Part shown: piece by piece, positions 6,149 to 7,266 of the stretch
Layout: each line of letters starts with the position of its first letter
Numbering within the stretch: position 1 is the first letter of the stretch
The notes under the pieces: model-generated
What the model was told of the DNA's origin: nothing
What the model saw: the letters and a program-made list of their open reading frames with translations, nothing else
The model's database searches: none
Source of the DNA: an uncultured Lachnospiraceae bacterium
GTDB lineage: Bacteria > Bacillota > Clostridia > Lachnospirales > Lachnospiraceae
Length of the DNA stretch: 7,266 nucleotides
Direction of reading: 5' to 3'
Assembly (NCBI GenBank): GCA_902803635.1
Contig: CADCQU010000076.1
Location: 1 to 7,266, forward strand
Position numbers and translations under genes: made by a program

Positions 6149-6403
6149 TCATCTCCGTCCGAACAGACCCTTCTTCTCATAGGGGGCCGATTCCATACCC
6201 AGACAGGTGTAACCGGTGGCATCGATGGCGGCCTTCAGGCTGTTGGTATCCACCGCCTCCTCCGTAAGGAAGGAGGCCTCCTTCTTGCTCCGTGACGCGG
6301 CGACTTTTTTCGCTTCCGGAACGGCTTTTCGTATCGCATCGCAGACGTGTGCCTCGCACATCCCGCACATCATCCCGTCTATTTTCATTATCGTTTTGAT
6401 CAT
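6149..6403 (-). CDS. Heavy-metal-associated (HMA) domain protein, CopZ-like
   Basis: An 84-residue protein. The ATG lies one base after the stop of the upstream ORF (TAACATG), and its AGGAAGGTGAG site is inside that ORF's end, so the two are translationally coupled. Residues 3-70 form an HMA fold with GMMCGMC (C13 and C16 as metal ligands) and H19 close by; the IDATGYTC segment (60-67) is the usual last strand. A short basic tail ends in KKGLFGRR. The role would be binding or passing a soft or transition metal ion. Standard CopZ has GMTCxxC and is about 68 residues. No metal ATPase is adjacent, and the upstream promoter carries an iron/manganese-type operator, so copper should not be assumed. 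Confidence 0.85.
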   Translation of the reverse strand: MIKTIMKIDGMMCGMCEAHVCDAIRKAVPEAKKVAASRSKKEASFLTEEAVDTNSLKAAIDATGYTCLGMESAPYEKKGLFGRR

Positions 6404-6404
6404 G

Positions 6405-6617
6405 TTATTTTCTCACCTTCCTTGACGCAACCAGCAGACCGCTCATCATCCACAGATTGCCAATGCTAATCCAGCCGGTCGCCAGCGCATTGGTCAGCCC
6501 ATAGTTTCCGATCATCCGCATCACGATGGCAAAAACGAACCCGAACAGTACGGAGAAACCCCCACGTTTACAATTCTCTTTCACTGTATGAAGCTTAACA
6601 TAGGCAATTAAACGCAT
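6405..6617 (-). CDS. Small two-helix membrane protein of unknown family
   Basis: From ATG 6617 it is 70 residues: a basic N-terminus, helix FSVLFGFVFAIVMRMIG (about 21-37), a short turn, helix about 43-64 (ATGWISIGNLWMM), and a basic RKVRK end on the cytoplasmic side. Its TAA is one base before the HMA start, which supports a real C-terminus. The start is doubtful: neither ATG 6617 nor GTG 6584 has a ribosome binding site, and the frame stays open about 24 codons further upstream with no start codon. It may be the tail of a longer, 5'-deleted protein now sitting behind the metal-regulated promoter. I do not recognise the family. Confidence 0.5.
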   Translation of the reverse strand: MRLIAYVKLHTVKENCKRGGFSVLFGFVFAIVMRMIGNYGLTNALATGWISIGNLWMMSGLLVASRKVRK

Positions 6618-6687
6618 GTTATCTACAACTAACCGCTTGCCAAAAAATAAAACAGCATTGAATGCTAATGGAACCGTTTTTGTTGAG

Positions 6688-6720
6688 AGCTAGCCAAACT
6701 ATAAGGTTAGCTATGTCTAA
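6688..6720 (-). promoter_or_regulatory. Candidate DtxR/IdeR-type metal-repressor operator
   Basis: TAAGGTTAGCTATGTCTAA (plus strand, 6702-6720) matches the known DtxR consensus TTAGGTTAGCCTAACCTAA at 13 of 19 positions. It begins four bases past the -10 hexamer, over the expected transcription start, where a repressor would block initiation. An overlapping inverted repeat, AGCTAGCC (6688-6695) and GGTTAGCT (6705-6712), differs at one position and could be a second site or an RNA hairpin. The regulator is not in the window. Confidence 0.5.
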
Positions 6721-6724
6721 CCAC

Positions 6725-6752
6725 ATTATACTCCATAGCCAGAAGAAATCAA
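6725..6752 (-). promoter_or_regulatory. Sigma-70-type promoter of the membrane protein/HMA unit
   Basis: On the minus strand TTGATT (6752-6747) and TATAAT (6730-6725) are separated by 16 bases: a perfect -10 and a four-of-six -35. Predicted start is near 6718, giving a leader of about 100 bases before ATG 6617. The -35 overlaps the foot of the long inverted repeat at 6750-6788. Confidence 0.7.
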
Positions 6753-6788
6753 GAGGTAATCGTAAAACGTTTTTACGATTACCTCTTG
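6750..6788. repeat. 18-bp perfect inverted repeat with a 3-base centre
   Basis: CAAGAGGTAATCGTAAAA (6750-6767) is perfectly complementary to 6771-6788 around CGT. As RNA it is a long, AT-rich hairpin on either strand, but no T-run follows on either side, so it is a poor terminator. It sits against the -35 box of the metal-regulated promoter. The neighbouring 6789-6956 stretch shows no gene; it holds only a weak GC-rich imperfect hairpin near 6862-6888. Confidence 0.9.
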
Positions 6789-6956
6789 GTCAGGTAGGGT
6801 ATTTTTGTGTTTTAAATCATTTGATGCTTAAGGGCCGCCTCCTATTGCTTGTATCTTTTCTTCCGGACAGCCTGGCTGCCGGGAATCCGGGGATTTCGCC
6901 TTATTATAGTTTTTACGCTCAATGAATCTATACTATTTTCCAATTATTCTCCGTTG

Positions 6957-7266
6957 TCAAAAAACCAGCCGCATGAGCACGACCTCCTGCCAGCCGGTAA
7001 AGCGGGAACGGAAGCCCTTGGGATTTCTGCCGTACTCCACGAAGCCCACACTCTCATACAGCGCAAGGGCAGATTTGTTCTCTGCCACAACTTCCAGTTC
7101 CAGTTGGGCATATCCCGCTCTTTTTGCACACTCAATACAGGCCTTCGTCAGTGCCCGTCCGATGCCTAGTCCCCAATACGCCTTATCCACACTGATGCCA
7201 AACTCCGCACGATGACGGATCTTTTCCTTTCGACCGACACAGGAAACACCTGCCGAGCCAACGATC
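6957..7266 (-). CDS. GNAT-family N-acetyltransferase, C-terminal part (runs off the right edge)
   Basis: The frame is open from the window edge for 102 codons and ends in TGA at 6959-6957; the N-terminus is outside. An internal GTG at 7190 would split the domain, so it is not the start. Acetyl-CoA-binding motif A is visible: FGISVDKAYWGLGIGRAL, with the Gly-x-Gly-x-Gly-like WGLGIG loop. It is followed by the LELEVVAENKSALALYE strand-helix and ESVGFVEYGR, a standard GNAT ending, and the last residues are MRLVF. It transfers an acetyl group from acetyl-CoA to an amine; the substrate (small molecule, antibiotic or protein) cannot be told. Confidence 0.9.
   Translation of the reverse strand, partial: IVGSAGVSCVGRKEKIRHRAEFGISVDKAYWGLGIGRALTKACIECAKRAGYAQLELEVVAENKSALALYESVGFVEYGRNPKGFRSRFTGWQEVVLMRLVF

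Noticed and set aside
6862..6888. GC-rich imperfect inverted repeat as terminator of the acetyltransferase gene
   Set aside because: Two mismatches, almost no loop, and no T-run after it on the minus strand.
6903..6908. TATAAT on the minus strand just after the acetyltransferase
   Set aside because: No -35 hexamer at 16-18 bases and no TG extension; the region is AT-rich, so chance is likely.
6662..6925. Plus-strand 87-codon frame through the intergenic signals
   Set aside because: It runs through the operator, promoter and palindrome, has no ribosome binding site and no family features.

Overview
The window looks like a chromosomal stretch from a Clostridia-type Firmicute, probably a gut Lachnospiraceae relative. 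This is inferred from strong AGGAGG-like ribosome binding sites, short tightly packed gene clusters, Firmicute-style lipoprotein and signal peptides, extended -10 promoters, and the families present. Every gene I can support is on the minus strand, so transcription runs from high to low coordinates. I see no tRNA, rRNA, CRISPR array, insertion sequence or phage gene.

Right edge to left. (1) 6957-7266 is the C-terminal part of a GNAT acetyltransferase. (2) 6618-6956 has no gene but is rich in signals: an 18-bp perfect inverted repeat, a good sigma-70 promoter, and next to its -10 box a site resembling the DtxR/IdeR metal-repressor operator. (3) This promoter feeds a small two-helix membrane ORF (6405-6617) and a heavy-metal-associated (HMA) domain protein (6149-6403), translationally coupled to each other. 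Behind them lies wreckage: the tail of one SAM methyltransferase (5941-6148), the head of another (5792-5932), an unassigned tail (5701-5769), and a strong terminator (5662-5694). (4) 5275-5508 is another remnant, apparently frameshifted, behind an isolated -10 box.

(5) 4341-5186 is an intact MscS-type mechanosensitive channel, ending in a terminator hairpin. (6) 2652-4136 is an intact membrane-bound hybrid histidine kinase whose promoter abuts that hairpin. (7) 2172-2534 is a decayed secreted-protein gene: a clean signal peptide and short N-terminal segment run into an in-frame TGA, after which the same frame continues into a fibronectin-III-like tail. (8) 1522-2145 is a guanine-deaminase-like enzyme carrying a lipoprotein signal, so probably outside the membrane. 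(9) 480-1499 and 1-410 are two adjacent, divergent nucleotidyltransferases of the RlaP/COG3541 type, the second cut by the window edge. Spacing suggests that the remnant, the deaminase and the two nucleotidyltransferases could be one transcript.

I do not see a clear new multi-gene defence or mobile system. The most interesting items are the tandem nucleotidyltransferases with an odd junction, the lipoprotein deaminase, the in-frame TGA gene, and the metal-regulated promoter attached to a partly deleted operon with a long palindrome beside it.
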